59,441 nt of DNA from IMCC26256 sp046081705. Its GTDB lineage: Bacteria > Actinomycetota > Acidimicrobiia > IMCC26256. How positions within the stretch are numbered: the first letter of the stretch is position 1; every line of letters starts with the position of its first letter. The notes under the pieces were generated by a model. That model made no database searches. It saw only the letters and a program-made list of their open reading frames with translations, and had not been told where the DNA came from. Made by a program: the position numbers and the translations under genes. Positions 32,554-41,576 of this stretch are shown here, one piece after another. Where the stretch lies: NCBI GenBank assembly GCA_046081705.1, contig JBJTWK010000088.1, positions 1-59,441 of the forward strand, in the 5' to 3' direction.

Positions 32554-32940
32554 ATGCGCAGGCTCCTCGGACTCCTCGGTCGCCTCATCGGCCTCGCCCT
32601 CGCCGTCGTCGCGGGTCTCGCCGTGTGGCGTGCCCTGCACCCGGCCGCGGCCGAGGAGATCCCGCCGGCCCGGCCGATGGTCCGCCGACCGGACCCCGTG
32701 GACCCCGCGGCGGCCGCCGGGGCGACCGGGTCGACGGCGGAACCCGTGCCCGCACCGAGTGCCGCGTGGGTGCCCCCGGTCGACGGCGAGTGCCCGCCGG
32801 GGTACCCGATCAAGGCCAAGCACTCGAGCGAGGTGTTCCACGCGCCGGGCGGCGCGTCGTACGACCGCACCCGCCCCGACCGGTGCTACCGGGACGCGGC
32901 CGCCGCCGAGGCCGACGGACTCCGGGCCGCCAAGCGCTGA
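32554..32940 (+). CDS. Membrane-anchored sunset-domain protein
   Basis: A 128-residue protein. An N-terminal hydrophobic segment (LLGRLIGLALAVVAGLAVW, about residues 6-24) acts as signal anchor. A Pro/Ala-rich linker of about 50 residues follows. The C-terminal 48 residues match the short 'sunset' domain: YPIKAKHSSEVFHAPGGASY, then RPDRCYRDAAAAEADGLRAAKR. This domain occurs in many actinobacterial surface or nuclease-type proteins; its role is unknown to me. ATG 32554 is chosen since the hydrophobic segment starts directly after it. It is divergent from the leuA leader. Confidence 0.8.
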   Translation: MRRLLGLLGRLIGLALAVVAGLAVWRALHPAAAEEIPPARPMVRRPDPVDPAAAAGATGSTAEPVPAPSAAWVPPVDGECPPGYPIKAKHSSEVFHAPGGASYDRTRPDRCYRDAAAAEADGLRAAKR

Positions 32941-32977
32941 TCGCCCCGGGGTGCGCGACGGCGAGCACCACTGGCCC

Positions 32978-32983
32978 TACGAT
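32978..32983 (+). promoter_or_regulatory. Probable -10 box (TACGAT) for mscL
   Basis: TACGAT lies 33 nt before GTG 33017, which has its own AAAGGT ribosome site, so this is a short-leader promoter rather than a leaderless one. Confidence 0.45.
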
Positions 32984-33016
32984 CGCAGGTACCCGCCCAG
33001 CCGGAAAGGTGCCTCC

Positions 33017-33400
33017 GTGAAGAACCTCTGGTCCGACTTCAAGAAGTTCCTCGTCCAGGGCGACCTCGTCGCCGTCGCCGTCGCCTTCGTCATCGGCGCC
33101 GCGTTCAAGGCCCTCGTCGACGCATTCGTCGGGGCGATCATGATGCCGCTCGTCGGCGCGATCTTCGGTCAGCCGACCTTCGACGCCCTCACGCTGAAGG
33201 TCGGCGACGGCGTGGTGGCCTACGGCCTCTTCATCAACGCCGTCATCAACTTCCTCATCATCGCCGCCACGCTCTTCGTCGTCGTGCAGTCCTACGAGAA
33301 GCTGCGGACCATGCGGTCCCGCGAGGAGAAGGCGGCCGACCCGACCGAACTCGACGTGCTGCTCGAGATCCGCGACGCGTTGAACCGCCGGGGCGCCTGA
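33017..33400 (+). CDS. mscL: Large-conductance mechanosensitive channel
   Basis: It opens under membrane tension to release solutes during hypo-osmotic shock. It has 127 residues, two helices as expected. The cytoplasmic N-terminal helix is KNLWSDFKKFLVQGDLVAV. TM1 is VAFVIGAAFKALVDAFVGAI with the Gly/Ala packing pattern. TM2 is YGLFINAVINFLIIAATLFVVV. The C-terminal helix ends DVLLEIRDALNRR. GTG 33017 follows an AAAGGT site. It converges on serA with 6 bp between the stops. Confidence 0.95.
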   Translation: MKNLWSDFKKFLVQGDLVAVAVAFVIGAAFKALVDAFVGAIMMPLVGAIFGQPTFDALTLKVGDGVVAYGLFINAVINFLIIAATLFVVVQSYEKLRTMRSREEKAADPTELDVLLEIRDALNRRGA

Positions 33401-33406
33401 CCCGCT

Positions 33407-34993
33407 TCAGCCGAGTTCGATGGCCCGGGCGTCGTCGACGCCGGGCTCGGCGCGCACGCGTGCCACGACCTCGGTCGGCACCGCCTGCGCCAGCGAGATC
33501 GCCATGAGGGCGGCGTCGCCACCGGGGCCGGTCCCGACGTCCATGTCGTCGATGTTGAGCCCGGCCTCGCCGAGGATCGTGCCCACCCGCCCGATCATGC
33601 CCGGGACGTCGGAGTTGCGCACCACGAGCATGTGGCTCGACGGCGGCAGGTCGACGATGTGCTCGTCGAGCCCCACGATGCGCGGCGAGGACTGCTTCCC
33701 GTAGAGGGTACCGGCGACGTGGGTGTCCCGGCCCTGCACCGTGCCCCGGATCTCGACGAGGTTCACGTAATCGCGCGCCGCCGAGCGCTTCGACTCCCGC
33801 AGCACGAGGCCGCGGGCCTCCGCGATCGCCGGGGCGTTGACGAACGAGACCGGCTCGTCGACCACGGGGCCGAGCACGCCCTTGAGCACCCCGAGGTCGA
33901 GCACCCGGCAGTCGTAATCGGCGATGGCGCCCTCGTAGGACACCTCGAGCGTCTCGGGGGTGCCCCCGGCGAGCGCGGTGAAGAGGCGGCCGAGCCGCTC
34001 GACGAGCGGCAGGAACGGCTGGACGGTGGAGGACGCCTCGGTCGCAGCGAGGTTCACCGCGAACGGCACGAACTCCCCGCGCAGCGCGAGCACGACCATG
34101 TCGGCGATCGTCACGCCGGCCTTGTCCTGGGCCTCGACGGTCGAGGCACCGAGGTGCGGCGTCACGACGACCTCGGGCAGGCCGAACAGCGGCGACTCGG
34201 TGGTCGGCTCCTTGGCGAACACGTCGATCCCGGCTCCGGCGATGTGGCCGGCCCGGATCGCCGCGGCGAGGTCCTCCTCGACGATGATCCCGCCGCGCGC
34301 CGTGTTGATGATGCGCAGCCCCGGCTTCGCGCGCGCCAGGAGGGCCGCGTCGATGAGCCCCATCGTCTCGGGCGTCTTGGGCAGGTGCACCGACACGAAG
34401 TCGGCGACGGTGAAGAGCTCCTCCACGGTCGGGATGAGATCGACCCCGAGTTGGCGGGCCCGCTCGGCGCTCACGAACGGGTCGTAGGCGACGAGCCGCA
34501 TGCCGAAGGCGAGGCAGCGCTGCGCGACGAGCACCCCGACCCGACCGAGGCCGACCACGCCCATGGTCTTGCCGTGGAGCTCGACGCCGGTCCAGCGCGA
34601 CCGGTTCCACTCGCCGCGCACGAGGTCGTTGTGGGCCTGCGGGATGTTGCGGGCCTGGGCGAGGAGCAGCGCCATCGCCTGCTCCGCCGCCGAGATGACG
34701 TTCGACTGCGGCGCGTTGACGACCATGACGCCCTGGGCCGTGGCCGCCGCGACGTCGACGTTGTCGAGGCCGATCCCGGCCCGGCCGACGACCACGAGGT
34801 CCCGACCCGCCTCGAGCACCTCGGCCGTGACCTGGGTGGCACTGCGGATGACGAGGGCGTGGGCCCCCACCACCGCCTCGACCAGCCCCGCCGGGCCGAG
34901 CCCGAGGCGGACGTCCACCTCGAACCCGGCGGTCCGCATCGCGTCGAGGCCGGTCTCGGCCAGCTCTTCGGTGACGAGGACTCGGTGGGTCAC
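33407..34993 (-). CDS. serA: D-3-phosphoglycerate dehydrogenase
   Basis: The first step of serine synthesis. It has 528 residues, the long actinobacterial form. The substrate domain has VVVGRAGIGLDNVDV, and the Rossmann domain GVVGLGRVGVLVA with RGGIIVEEDL. The catalytic pair lies in VDVFAKEP/VVTPHLGAST-type segments (GIDVFAKEPTTESPLF, VVTPHLGASTVEAQDKA). An intervening ASB domain follows, then the C-terminal ACT domain (VRNSDVPGMIGRVGTILGEA) for serine feedback. GTG 34993 is chosen over ATG 35029 because a TAGCGT box lies 7 nt upstream of it. Confidence 0.96.
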   Translation of the reverse strand: MTHRVLVTEELAETGLDAMRTAGFEVDVRLGLGPAGLVEAVVGAHALVIRSATQVTAEVLEAGRDLVVVGRAGIGLDNVDVAAATAQGVMVVNAPQSNVISAAEQAMALLLAQARNIPQAHNDLVRGEWNRSRWTGVELHGKTMGVVGLGRVGVLVAQRCLAFGMRLVAYDPFVSAERARQLGVDLIPTVEELFTVADFVSVHLPKTPETMGLIDAALLARAKPGLRIINTARGGIIVEEDLAAAIRAGHIAGAGIDVFAKEPTTESPLFGLPEVVVTPHLGASTVEAQDKAGVTIADMVVLALRGEFVPFAVNLAATEASSTVQPFLPLVERLGRLFTALAGGTPETLEVSYEGAIADYDCRVLDLGVLKGVLGPVVDEPVSFVNAPAIAEARGLVLRESKRSAARDYVNLVEIRGTVQGRDTHVAGTLYGKQSSPRIVGLDEHIVDLPPSSHMLVVRNSDVPGMIGRVGTILGEAGLNIDDMDVGTGPGGDAALMAISLAQAVPTEVVARVRAEPGVDDARAIELG

Positions 34994-35000
34994 GGCGGGA

Positions 35001-35006
35001 ACGCTA
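35001..35006 (-). promoter_or_regulatory. Leaderless-type -10 box (TAGCGT) for serA
   Basis: TAGCGT, 7 nt, then GTG 34993. It lies within the short gap after the aminotransferase gene, so serA has its own promoter. Confidence 0.6.
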
Positions 35007-35025
35007 CCCGGCGTCGCGCCGGTGC

Positions 35026-36231
35026 TCATGCGAGGAACGCGGCGATGCGGGCCACGCCCTCCTCGAGGTCGGCGTCCGCGAGTGCGAACGAGAGCCGCGC
35101 GTACCCCGGCGCGCCGAAGGCCTCACCCGGGACGATCGCGACCTTCGCCTCGTCGAGCAGCACCTCGGCGAGGTCCATCGTCGAGGCGATGGTGCGACCG
35201 GCGAGGGACCGACCGATGACACCCTCGAACGACGGGAAGCAGTAGAAGGCGCCCTCCGGTGCGAGGCACCGGACACCCGGGATCTCCGAGAGCATCCGGT
35301 GCATGGTGCGACCGCGTCGTTCGAACGCCACCCGCATCTCGAGGACTGCGTCGAGCGGCCCGGCGACCGCGGCGAGCGCAGCCCGCTGCGCGACGTTGGA
35401 GATGTTCGACGTCGACTGCGACTGCAGGTTCGTGGCGGCTGCGATGACGTCCTTCGGACCGATCATCCACCCGACCCGCCAGCCGGTCATCGCGTAGGTC
35501 TTGGCGACGCCGTTGAGGACGATGCACGTGTCGGCGAGCTCGGGGACGAGCGCCGGCATCGAGGTGAACCGGTGGTCCCCGAACACGAGGTGCTCGTAGA
35601 TCTCGTCGGTGATGACCCAGATGCCGTGCTCCACCGCCCAACGACCGATGGCCTCGACCTCGTCGGGCGGGTAGACGGCACCCGTCGGGTTCGAGGGGGA
35701 CACGAACACGATCGCCTTCGTGCGCTCCGTGCGCGCCGCCTCGAGCTGGGCGACCGTGACGCGGAACCCCTGCGCGTCGGTGGTGGCGACCTCGACCGGG
35801 ACCCCGCCGGCGAGCGTGATCGCCTCTGGGTAGGTCGTCCAGTACGGCGCAGGAAGGATGACCTCGTCGCCGTCCGCCACGATCGTCTGGAAGGCGGTGT
35901 ACACCGCGTGCTTGCCGCCCGCCGTGACGAGCACCTGGGAGGTGTCGACCGTGACCCCGGAGTCCCGGAGCGTCTTCGCAGCGATCGCGGCGCGCAGTTC
36001 GGGCAGACCGGGCGTGGGCGAGTAGCGGTGGTTCTGGGGGTCCCGGCACGCGGCGACGGCCGCCTCCACGATCGCCGCCGGCGTCGGGAAGTCGGGTTCG
36101 CCCGCGCCGAAGCCGATGACCGGCTCGCCGGCGGCCTTGAGGGCCTTGGCCTTGGCGTCGACGGCGAGGGTCGCGGACTCCGCGATGGCCGCCACGCGGG
36201 GGGAGATGCGTCGTGAGGTCACGTGGGGCAT
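35026..36231 (-). CDS. aspC: Aspartate aminotransferase, class I/II PLP fold
   Basis: A transaminase of 401 residues of the aspartate aminotransferase 1-beta type. VIGFGAGEPDFPTPAAIVEAA is the typical N-terminal block. FVSPSNPTGAVYPPDEV binds substrate. The PLP lysine lies in IVLNGVAKTYAMTGWRVGWMIG and the C-terminal Arg in GYARLSFALADADLEEG. ATG 36231 gives MPHVTSRRISPRVAAIAES; no clear ribosome site is visible. It lies just upstream of serA on the same strand; together they serve amino acid synthesis, with 32 bp between aspC stop and serA start. Confidence 0.94.
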   Translation of the reverse strand: MPHVTSRRISPRVAAIAESATLAVDAKAKALKAAGEPVIGFGAGEPDFPTPAAIVEAAVAACRDPQNHRYSPTPGLPELRAAIAAKTLRDSGVTVDTSQVLVTAGGKHAVYTAFQTIVADGDEVILPAPYWTTYPEAITLAGGVPVEVATTDAQGFRVTVAQLEAARTERTKAIVFVSPSNPTGAVYPPDEVEAIGRWAVEHGIWVITDEIYEHLVFGDHRFTSMPALVPELADTCIVLNGVAKTYAMTGWRVGWMIGPKDVIAAATNLQSQSTSNISNVAQRAALAAVAGPLDAVLEMRVAFERRGRTMHRMLSEIPGVRCLAPEGAFYCFPSFEGVIGRSLAGRTIASTMDLAEVLLDEAKVAIVPGEAFGAPGYARLSFALADADLEEGVARIAAFLA

Positions 36232-36317
36232 CGTGGCACGCGGCCGACGCAGCCGACGAACGAAACCGGAGCGCCCCGACCGCCGGAGGGTGCCGGGCCG
36301 ACCCCGGTGCACCGCCG

Positions 36318-36323
36318 TAGCCT
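36318..36323 (+). promoter_or_regulatory. Leaderless-type -10 box (TAGCCT) for the D,D-carboxypeptidase
   Basis: TAGCCT, 8 nt, then ATG 36332. Confidence 0.55.
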
Positions 36324-36331
36324 CTCGGGTG

Positions 36332-37678
36332 ATGGGAGCGCTCCGCGGGGACCCCGCGAACACGTCGCGACCGCGGCGTCGCCGCCGGATCGGCCGTCCG
36401 CTCGGATCCGCCGTGCTCCTCACCGCCGTCACCCTCGCGACGGGGCCCCGGCCGGCATCGGCCCTCCCGGCACCGGTCGGGAACCCGCCCGACGCCTTCG
36501 TGGTGGCCGACGCGACCTCCGGGGTCATCCTCGACGCGCGGGGCCTCCACACGCCGATCCTGCCGGCGAGCATGGTGAAGCTGCTCACCGCGCTCACCGC
36601 CGTGAGCACCCTCGCCCCCGACGTCCGCGTGCCGGTGAGCGAGCGAGCCGCGCGCCAACCGGTCATGCGGATCGGCATGCCGGCCGGACAGGCCTGGCCG
36701 CTCGACGACATGCTCGCGTCGCTGCTCATGGTGTCGGCCAACGATGCGGCCTGGGCGATCGCCGAGTGCGCCGGCGGCAGCGTCGAGGGGTTCGCCGACC
36801 GGGGCGACGCACTCATGCGTCGGCTCGGCGCGCGCGACGGCCGGTTCCGGGACCCCGCCGGCCTCAGCGACGAGAGCGCGCACGACGGTGGTTCGACCCT
36901 CAGCGTGTGGGACCTCGCCGTGATCGGGCGCAACGCGCTCGCGGTGCCGAGGATCGCCGCGCTCACCGCCACGGTGCGCCGGGAGTTCACCGATGCGTAC
37001 GGCGCACCGCACACCTACACGAACCACAACCGGGCCTTCCTCGAGGGGTACCCGGGCGCGAACGGCCTCAAGACCGGGTTCACGAGCGACGCCGGGCGCA
37101 CGCTCATCGCCTCGGCGACGCGGGAGGAGCGGACGCTCATCGCGGTCGTGTCCGGCACCTGGGACACCACGAACTGGGCCGGCGCGCTCCTCGACGCCGG
37201 ATTCGCCACGGACCGGCGCGCCACGGGCACCCGCCTGCCGCCGGTCCGGATCGCCGAGATCACGCGTCGGGCCGGCGCCGACGCCCGGTGCGTGAGCGCC
37301 GCCGACCCGGCCCCGACGAGCACCCCGGACCCCGCACCGTCGACCGCGTTGCGCACCACGGCCCGCCCGGTCGACGCCGGGGCGGCCGCACCGGCCGACG
37401 ATGGGGGCTCGACCGGCGGCTGGGGTCGCCCGGCGCTCGCCGCCGGAGCCCTCCTCGGCGCGCTCGCGATCGCCATCGTCTGGCGGCGCCGGGTGGTCGT
37501 CCGTCGTCGCCGGCGCCGCGCCGAGCGACGCCGGTCCCTCGAACGCGCCCAGCGCGCGGGCACCGTGCACGTCGTCGACGGTTCCGTACCGACGGGACGC
37601 GTGGATCGTCAGGCGACGAGCCGCGCCGTCGAACCCGATCCGGGGTCGTCGACCCGCACGACCCGCGGCGACCGCTGA
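36332..37678 (+). CDS. Serine-type D-alanyl-D-alanine carboxypeptidase (DacA-like)
   Basis: A 448-residue exported penicillin-binding protein that trims peptidoglycan stem peptides. The Arg-rich N-terminus and hydrophobic segment end at ASALPAP, a signal peptide cleavage candidate. The catalytic motifs are SxxK in ASMVK, SxN in VSAND and KTG in NGLKTGFTSDAGRT. A Pro/Ala-rich linker precedes a C-terminal membrane helix (PALAAGALLGALAIAIVW) and a strongly basic cytoplasmic tail with nine consecutive basic residues near VVVRR. ATG 36332 is set by the TAGCCT box; GTG 36329, one codon earlier, is possible. It converges on the helicase gene. Confidence 0.92.
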   Translation: MGALRGDPANTSRPRRRRRIGRPLGSAVLLTAVTLATGPRPASALPAPVGNPPDAFVVADATSGVILDARGLHTPILPASMVKLLTALTAVSTLAPDVRVPVSERAARQPVMRIGMPAGQAWPLDDMLASLLMVSANDAAWAIAECAGGSVEGFADRGDALMRRLGARDGRFRDPAGLSDESAHDGGSTLSVWDLAVIGRNALAVPRIAALTATVRREFTDAYGAPHTYTNHNRAFLEGYPGANGLKTGFTSDAGRTLIASATREERTLIAVVSGTWDTTNWAGALLDAGFATDRRATGTRLPPVRIAEITRRAGADARCVSAADPAPTSTPDPAPSTALRTTARPVDAGAAAPADDGGSTGGWGRPALAAGALLGALAIAIVWRRRVVVRRRRRRAERRRSLERAQRAGTVHVVDGSVPTGRVDRQATSRAVEPDPGSSTRTTRGDR

Positions 37679-37685
37679 GGCGCGA

Positions 37686-38849
37686 TCAGGCGGTCGGGTC
37701 CCAGCCGCGCAGGTCGACCAGGCGGGGATCGTTCGAGAAGATCTCGACGATCGGCTGCTCGAGCCGGAGCCGCCGCATGACGACCCGCACCTCGTTCTCC
37801 TGGTTGTAGAGCATGAGGGTCACGGCGACGCCCTGCTCCCCGGCCCGGGCGGTGCGACCCGAACGGTGCAGGTAGTCCTTGTGGTCGTGCGAGGGGTCGT
37901 AGTGGATCACCACGTCGACCCCGTCGACGTGGATGCCGCGCGCCGCGACGTCGGTGGCGACGAGCACCTTGAGCTTGCCCGACGCGAAGTCGGCCAACGC
38001 CTGCTCGCGAGCGGCCTGCCGGAGGTCGCCGTGGATGGCCCCCGCCCGGACGCCGACCCCCTCGAGCTGGTCGACGAGCTTGTCGGCACCACGCTTCGTG
38101 CTACGGAAGATCATCGTGCGATTCACCGCGTTCGCGATCGCCGCCGCCACCTTGACCTTGTCCATCTGGTGAACGTGCAGGAAATGGTGCCGCATCTCCT
38201 CGACGGTCGGCTCGTCGGACTCCACCTCGTGGAACACCGGGTCGACCATGTACTTCTGAACCAGCCGATCGACGGCACCGTCGAGCGTGGCGGAGAAGAG
38301 CATCGTCTGGTGGGGGCCGGTCGTGCGGTAGAGGATCTTCTGGACCTGGGGCATGAACCCCATGTCGGCCATGCGGTCGGCCTCGTCGAGGACCATCACC
38401 TCGATGCCGGACAGCTCCATCTCGCCCCGCTCGAGCAGGTCGATGAGCCGACCCGGGGTGCCGACGATGATCTCGACGCCCTTGCGGAGCGCGTCGATCT
38501 GCGGATCCATCGACACGCCGCCGTACATGGCCTTCACCCGCACCCCGGTGGCCTTGCCGAGGGGGCTGAGCGCGTCCTTGACCTGCACCGCGAGCTCGCG
38601 GGTCGGCACGAGGATCATGCCGGTCGGCCGCTTGGGCCCGGCCACCGAGACCCGCTGGAGCATCGGGAGGCCGAACGCGAGGGTCTTGCCGCTGCCCGTC
38701 TTCGCCTTGCCGCACACGTCGCGCCCGGCGATCCCGTCGCCGATGGTGAGGTTCTGGATGGCGAACGGAGCGGTGATGCCCGTCTCGGCGAGCGCGCCGA
38801 TGAGTTCGGGCGAGACGCCGAGCGCCTCGAAGGTGGTGGTCTCGATCAC
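37686..38849 (-). CDS. DEAD-box ATP-dependent RNA helicase
   Basis: A 387-residue core helicase without long extensions. The Q motif is FEALGVSPELIGALAETGITAPFAIQ. Motif I is AKTGSGKT, Ia PTRELAVQV, II VLDEADRM, III SATL, V ATDVAARGIHV and VI HRSGRTARAG. It probably remodels mRNA or rRNA structures, as cold-shock or ribosome-assembly helicases do. GTG 38849 has AGGAG 7 nt upstream. A TACCCT -10-like box at 38996-38991 would give a leader of about 135 nt containing a hairpin, so post-transcriptional control is possible. Confidence 0.95.
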   Translation of the reverse strand: MIETTTFEALGVSPELIGALAETGITAPFAIQNLTIGDGIAGRDVCGKAKTGSGKTLAFGLPMLQRVSVAGPKRPTGMILVPTRELAVQVKDALSPLGKATGVRVKAMYGGVSMDPQIDALRKGVEIIVGTPGRLIDLLERGEMELSGIEVMVLDEADRMADMGFMPQVQKILYRTTGPHQTMLFSATLDGAVDRLVQKYMVDPVFHEVESDEPTVEEMRHHFLHVHQMDKVKVAAAIANAVNRTMIFRSTKRGADKLVDQLEGVGVRAGAIHGDLRQAAREQALADFASGKLKVLVATDVAARGIHVDGVDVVIHYDPSHDHKDYLHRSGRTARAGEQGVAVTLMLYNQENEVRVVMRRLRLEQPIVEIFSNDPRLVDLRGWDPTA

Positions 38850-38966
38850 ACGGATCTCCTGGCAGGGGCTCGCGCCACGTGTGGGTCGCACTCCCTGCCG
38901 GCGGAGTGCCCGCCGACCGGCCCGGGAACGGGCGGGCGAGGGAGCACCGGCGTGAGGTTGACCCGC

Positions 38967-38982
38967 GGAACCGAGCGGTTCC
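38967..38982. promoter_or_regulatory. Hairpin in the 5' leader of the helicase gene
   Basis: GGAACC-GAGC-GGTTCC is a perfect 6-bp stem with a tetraloop, 9 nt downstream of the TACCCT box on the minus strand. The 198-bp gap to the SDR gene otherwise shows nothing I can name. Confidence 0.35.
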
Positions 38983-39047
38983 GATGCGGCAGGGTACCCG
39001 CTCGGGGGTCCCGACCCGGGCACGGGCCCGGATCCGCCGCACGCTCC

Positions 39048-39851
39048 CTACCAGGGCATTGCGGTGCCGCCGTTCGGCCGCAGGATCTGCCCGGTCATGA
39101 ACGAGGCGCCCCCGGAGCACAGGAACAGGATGCTGTCGGCGACGTCCTGGGCCTCGCCGACCCGGCGCAGCGGCGCCATGTTCCCGAAGCGGGACTTGTA
39201 CTTCTCCACGCGCTCGGGGTCCTCGTTGCCCTCCGCATCGGTGTAGTTGTGCTTCGAGAAGTTGGTGTGGATGACGCCCGGCGCGATCGCGTTGACACGC
39301 ACCCCGTTCGGACCGACCTCGGTGGCGAGGGTCTTCGTGAGCATCGCGACGGCAGCCTTGGTCATCGCGTAGCAGGCGAGGGTCGGGGCGGGGGTGTCGA
39401 TCGCACCCGACGACACGTTGATGATGCTGCCGGAGCCCTGCGGCACCATGTGACGGATCGCCGCCTGGCAGCCGTAGAAGACGCTCTTCATGTTGATCGC
39501 CAGGATCCGCTCGAACTCGTCGTCGGTGACCTCGGCGACCATCTTGTTGTGCGGCACGCCGGCGATGTTGCCCATGATGTCGAGGCGGCCGTGCGCCGCG
39601 AACGCGCCGTCGACGAGCGCATCGATGTCGGTGCGCGAGGTGACGTCCGTGCGGACGGCCGAGGCCTTCCCGCCGTTCTCGTTGATCCACTGCGCGGTGA
39701 GGTGCGCTGCGTTCTCGTCGATGTCGGCGCACACGACCGTGACGCCGACCGCGGCGAGCGTGGTCGCCGTGGCCCGCCCGATCCCGCTGCCCGCACCCGT
39801 GAGCACCGCCACCTGACCCGAGAGGTCGTACCCCGCCATCACATCGGACAT
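39048..39851 (-). CDS. Short-chain dehydrogenase/reductase (classical SDR)
   Basis: An NAD(P)-dependent oxidoreductase of 267 residues. The cofactor motif is TGAGSGIGRATATTL. ADIDEN at the end of beta-2 suggests NAD preference (Asp). IMGNIAGVPHN replaces the usual NNAG. The catalytic Ser-Tyr-Lys are in IINVSSGAIDTPAPTLACYAMTKAAV. The C-terminal ASFMTGQILRPNGGTAMPW is typical. ATG 39851 has GAGGAG upstream. The substrate is unknown. It is divergent from the EEP-family gene. Confidence 0.92.
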   Translation of the reverse strand: MSDVMAGYDLSGQVAVLTGAGSGIGRATATTLAAVGVTVVCADIDENAAHLTAQWINENGGKASAVRTDVTSRTDIDALVDGAFAAHGRLDIMGNIAGVPHNKMVAEVTDDEFERILAINMKSVFYGCQAAIRHMVPQGSGSIINVSSGAIDTPAPTLACYAMTKAAVAMLTKTLATEVGPNGVRVNAIAPGVIHTNFSKHNYTDAEGNEDPERVEKYKSRFGNMAPLRRVGEAQDVADSILFLCSGGASFMTGQILRPNGGTAMPW

Positions 39852-39959
39852 GTCCACACTCCTCGTCGATCCAGTGCACGCGCTCGTGCACCCGCGCCGG
39901 GCGAGACTACGAGGTGGGCCGACTACGGTGCCGAACGCACCCGAGCCGTGGACCGCCGC

Positions 39960-40685
39960 ATGGACACCCTCTCGATCGCGAGCTTCAACACCCACTGGGG
40001 CGTGACCCTCGCCGGGCGACCCTTCGACGTCGTCGGCGCCGCGGTGGCGCTCGATCCGGACGTGCTCGTGCTCCAGGAGTCGTGGCGGCCGAACGGCCGG
40101 CCCGGCTACGCGGCGACGATCGCGGCCCTCCTCGATGCGACCCTCCACGAACTCCCGATGATGAGCGACCGCAACCCGGCCCGACCGCGCCACCTCGCAC
40201 TCCCGGCCGGGCCCACCGGCGACTGCGGCCTCGCCGTGATCTCACGTCGCCCGGTCACCGCCCGCCACGCGTTCGACCTCGGTCACGCGCCGGGCGACGC
40301 GATCCCCCGCCGCTTCGGGCTGGCGGTCACGGTCGCGCTCCCCTCGGGCGCCCACGTGACCGTGGCCGGCGTGCACGCGTCCCACCGTCTCTGGGGCTCG
40401 CTCCCCCAACTCGAACGGCTCGACCATGCGCTCCGCGACCTCGGCGGACCCACGGTCATCGCCGGCGACTGCAACATGTGGGGTCCCCCGATCGCCACCG
40501 TCCTGCGCGGGCGGCGTCGTGCGGTACGGGGCCGCACCTGGCCCGCGCCGCGGCCGCACAGCCAGATCGATCACATCTGGATCGACCGATCCCTACGGGT
40601 CGTCGACGCGCGGGTCGGCGCCGACGTCGGGTCGGACCACCGGTCGGTGCGGGCGACACTCGCGCTCACGGGAGCCGCGCCGTAA
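39960..40685 (+). CDS. Endonuclease/exonuclease/phosphatase (EEP) family protein
   Basis: A metal-dependent phosphoesterase of 241 residues. The family motifs are LSIASFNTHWG (N-terminal Asn), VLVLQES (metal Glu), VIAGDCNMWG and the C-terminal GSDHRSVRATL (catalytic SDH). Members cleave nucleic acids, lipids or phosphate esters; the substrate is not evident. No signal peptide is visible. ATG 39960 is used; an in-frame GTG at 39948 is possible. A TACGGT box at 39924-39929 is a likely -10 element. Confidence 0.88.
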   Translation: MDTLSIASFNTHWGVTLAGRPFDVVGAAVALDPDVLVLQESWRPNGRPGYAATIAALLDATLHELPMMSDRNPARPRHLALPAGPTGDCGLAVISRRPVTARHAFDLGHAPGDAIPRRFGLAVTVALPSGAHVTVAGVHASHRLWGSLPQLERLDHALRDLGGPTVIAGDCNMWGPPIATVLRGRRRAVRGRTWPAPRPHSQIDHIWIDRSLRVVDARVGADVGSDHRSVRATLALTGAAP

Positions 40686-40718
40686 CCTCCCGGCATCACC
40701 GGATCACGAGGGGCGCAG

Positions 40719-41576
40719 ATGGGCACGATGGACGGACGCACGGTCGTGATCACCGGCGGCAACGCCGGCATCGGCAAGGAGACTGCGGTGGCGCTCGCGC
40801 GCGACGGCGCACGCGTCATCTTCACCTCCCGTGACGCGACCCGCGGGGCCGACGCCCTCGCCGAGATCACCGAGCGGAGCGGGAGCGCGGCGGTCGAGGT
40901 GATGCCGCTCGATCTCGCCAGCCTCGCCTCGGTCCGGCGGTTCGCCGAGCAGGTGCTCGCCGCCACCGATCGGATCGATGTGCTCGTGAACAACGCGGGA
41001 CTGCTGCTGCAGTCCCGGACCGAGACCGAGGACGGGTTCGAGACGACCTTCGGGGTGAACCACCTCGGCCACTTCCTGCTCACCGATCTCCTCCGGGACC
41101 GCCTCGTGGCCAGCGCCCCGGCGCGGGTCGTCGTCGTGGCGTCGCACGCGCACACCTTCGCCCGCTCCGGGCTCGACTTCGACGATCTGCAGGCGGCCCG
41201 CCGGTACTCTGCGTTCCCGGTGTACTCGCGCTCGAAGCTCGCCAACATCCTCTTCACGAACGAGTTGGCCCGCCGCCTCGCCGGCACCGGGGTGACCGCC
41301 AACTCGCTGCACCCGGGGTACGTCGACAGCCGCTTCGGTCGCGACGGAGACAGCGGCGCGCTCGACTGGTTCTTCGGGCTCGGTGCCCGCCTCTTCGCGA
41401 TCCCGCCCGACGCCGGGGCGGCGACGAGCGTGTTCCTGAGCGCCGACTCGGGTGTCGCCGAGGTGACCGGTGCCTACTTCGTGAAGTCGAGGGTCCGCCG
41501 CGCCGGCCCCCGCGCCACCGACGAGCGTGCGGCGGCGCGCCTGTGGGAGATCAGCGAGCGCCTCGTCAGCGGGTGA
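40719..41576 (+). CDS. SDR family oxidoreductase (retinol dehydrogenase-like)
   Basis: A 285-residue SDR. The cofactor motif is VVITGGNAGIGKETAVAL, followed by TSRDATRG, which suggests NADP preference (Arg). DVLVNNAGLL and GFETTFGVNHLGHFLLTDLL are hallmarks of retinol dehydrogenase-type SDRs. The active site is VVVVASHAHT...YSAFPVYSRSKLANILF with Tyr-x3-Lys. The substrate is unknown, likely a lipid-like alcohol. A TAACCT box (40683-40688) and a GAGGGGC ribosome site lie before ATG 40719. Its end overlaps the convergent GT39-like gene by 11 nt. Confidence 0.92.
   Translation: MGTMDGRTVVITGGNAGIGKETAVALARDGARVIFTSRDATRGADALAEITERSGSAAVEVMPLDLASLASVRRFAEQVLAATDRIDVLVNNAGLLLQSRTETEDGFETTFGVNHLGHFLLTDLLRDRLVASAPARVVVVASHAHTFARSGLDFDDLQAARRYSAFPVYSRSKLANILFTNELARRLAGTGVTANSLHPGYVDSRFGRDGDSGALDWFFGLGARLFAIPPDAGAATSVFLSADSGVAEVTGAYFVKSRVRRAGPRATDERAAARLWEISERLVSG

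Noticed and set aside
35026..37014. Longer aminotransferase starting upstream of ATG 36231
   Set aside because: The extension is antisense to the D,D-carboxypeptidase gene, and the aspartate aminotransferase N-terminus is complete from 36231.
37401..40685. A single very long plus-strand frame spanning the helicase and SDR genes into the EEP gene
   Set aside because: Only the last 241 codons (from 39960) carry EEP motifs; the rest is antisense to two well-supported genes.
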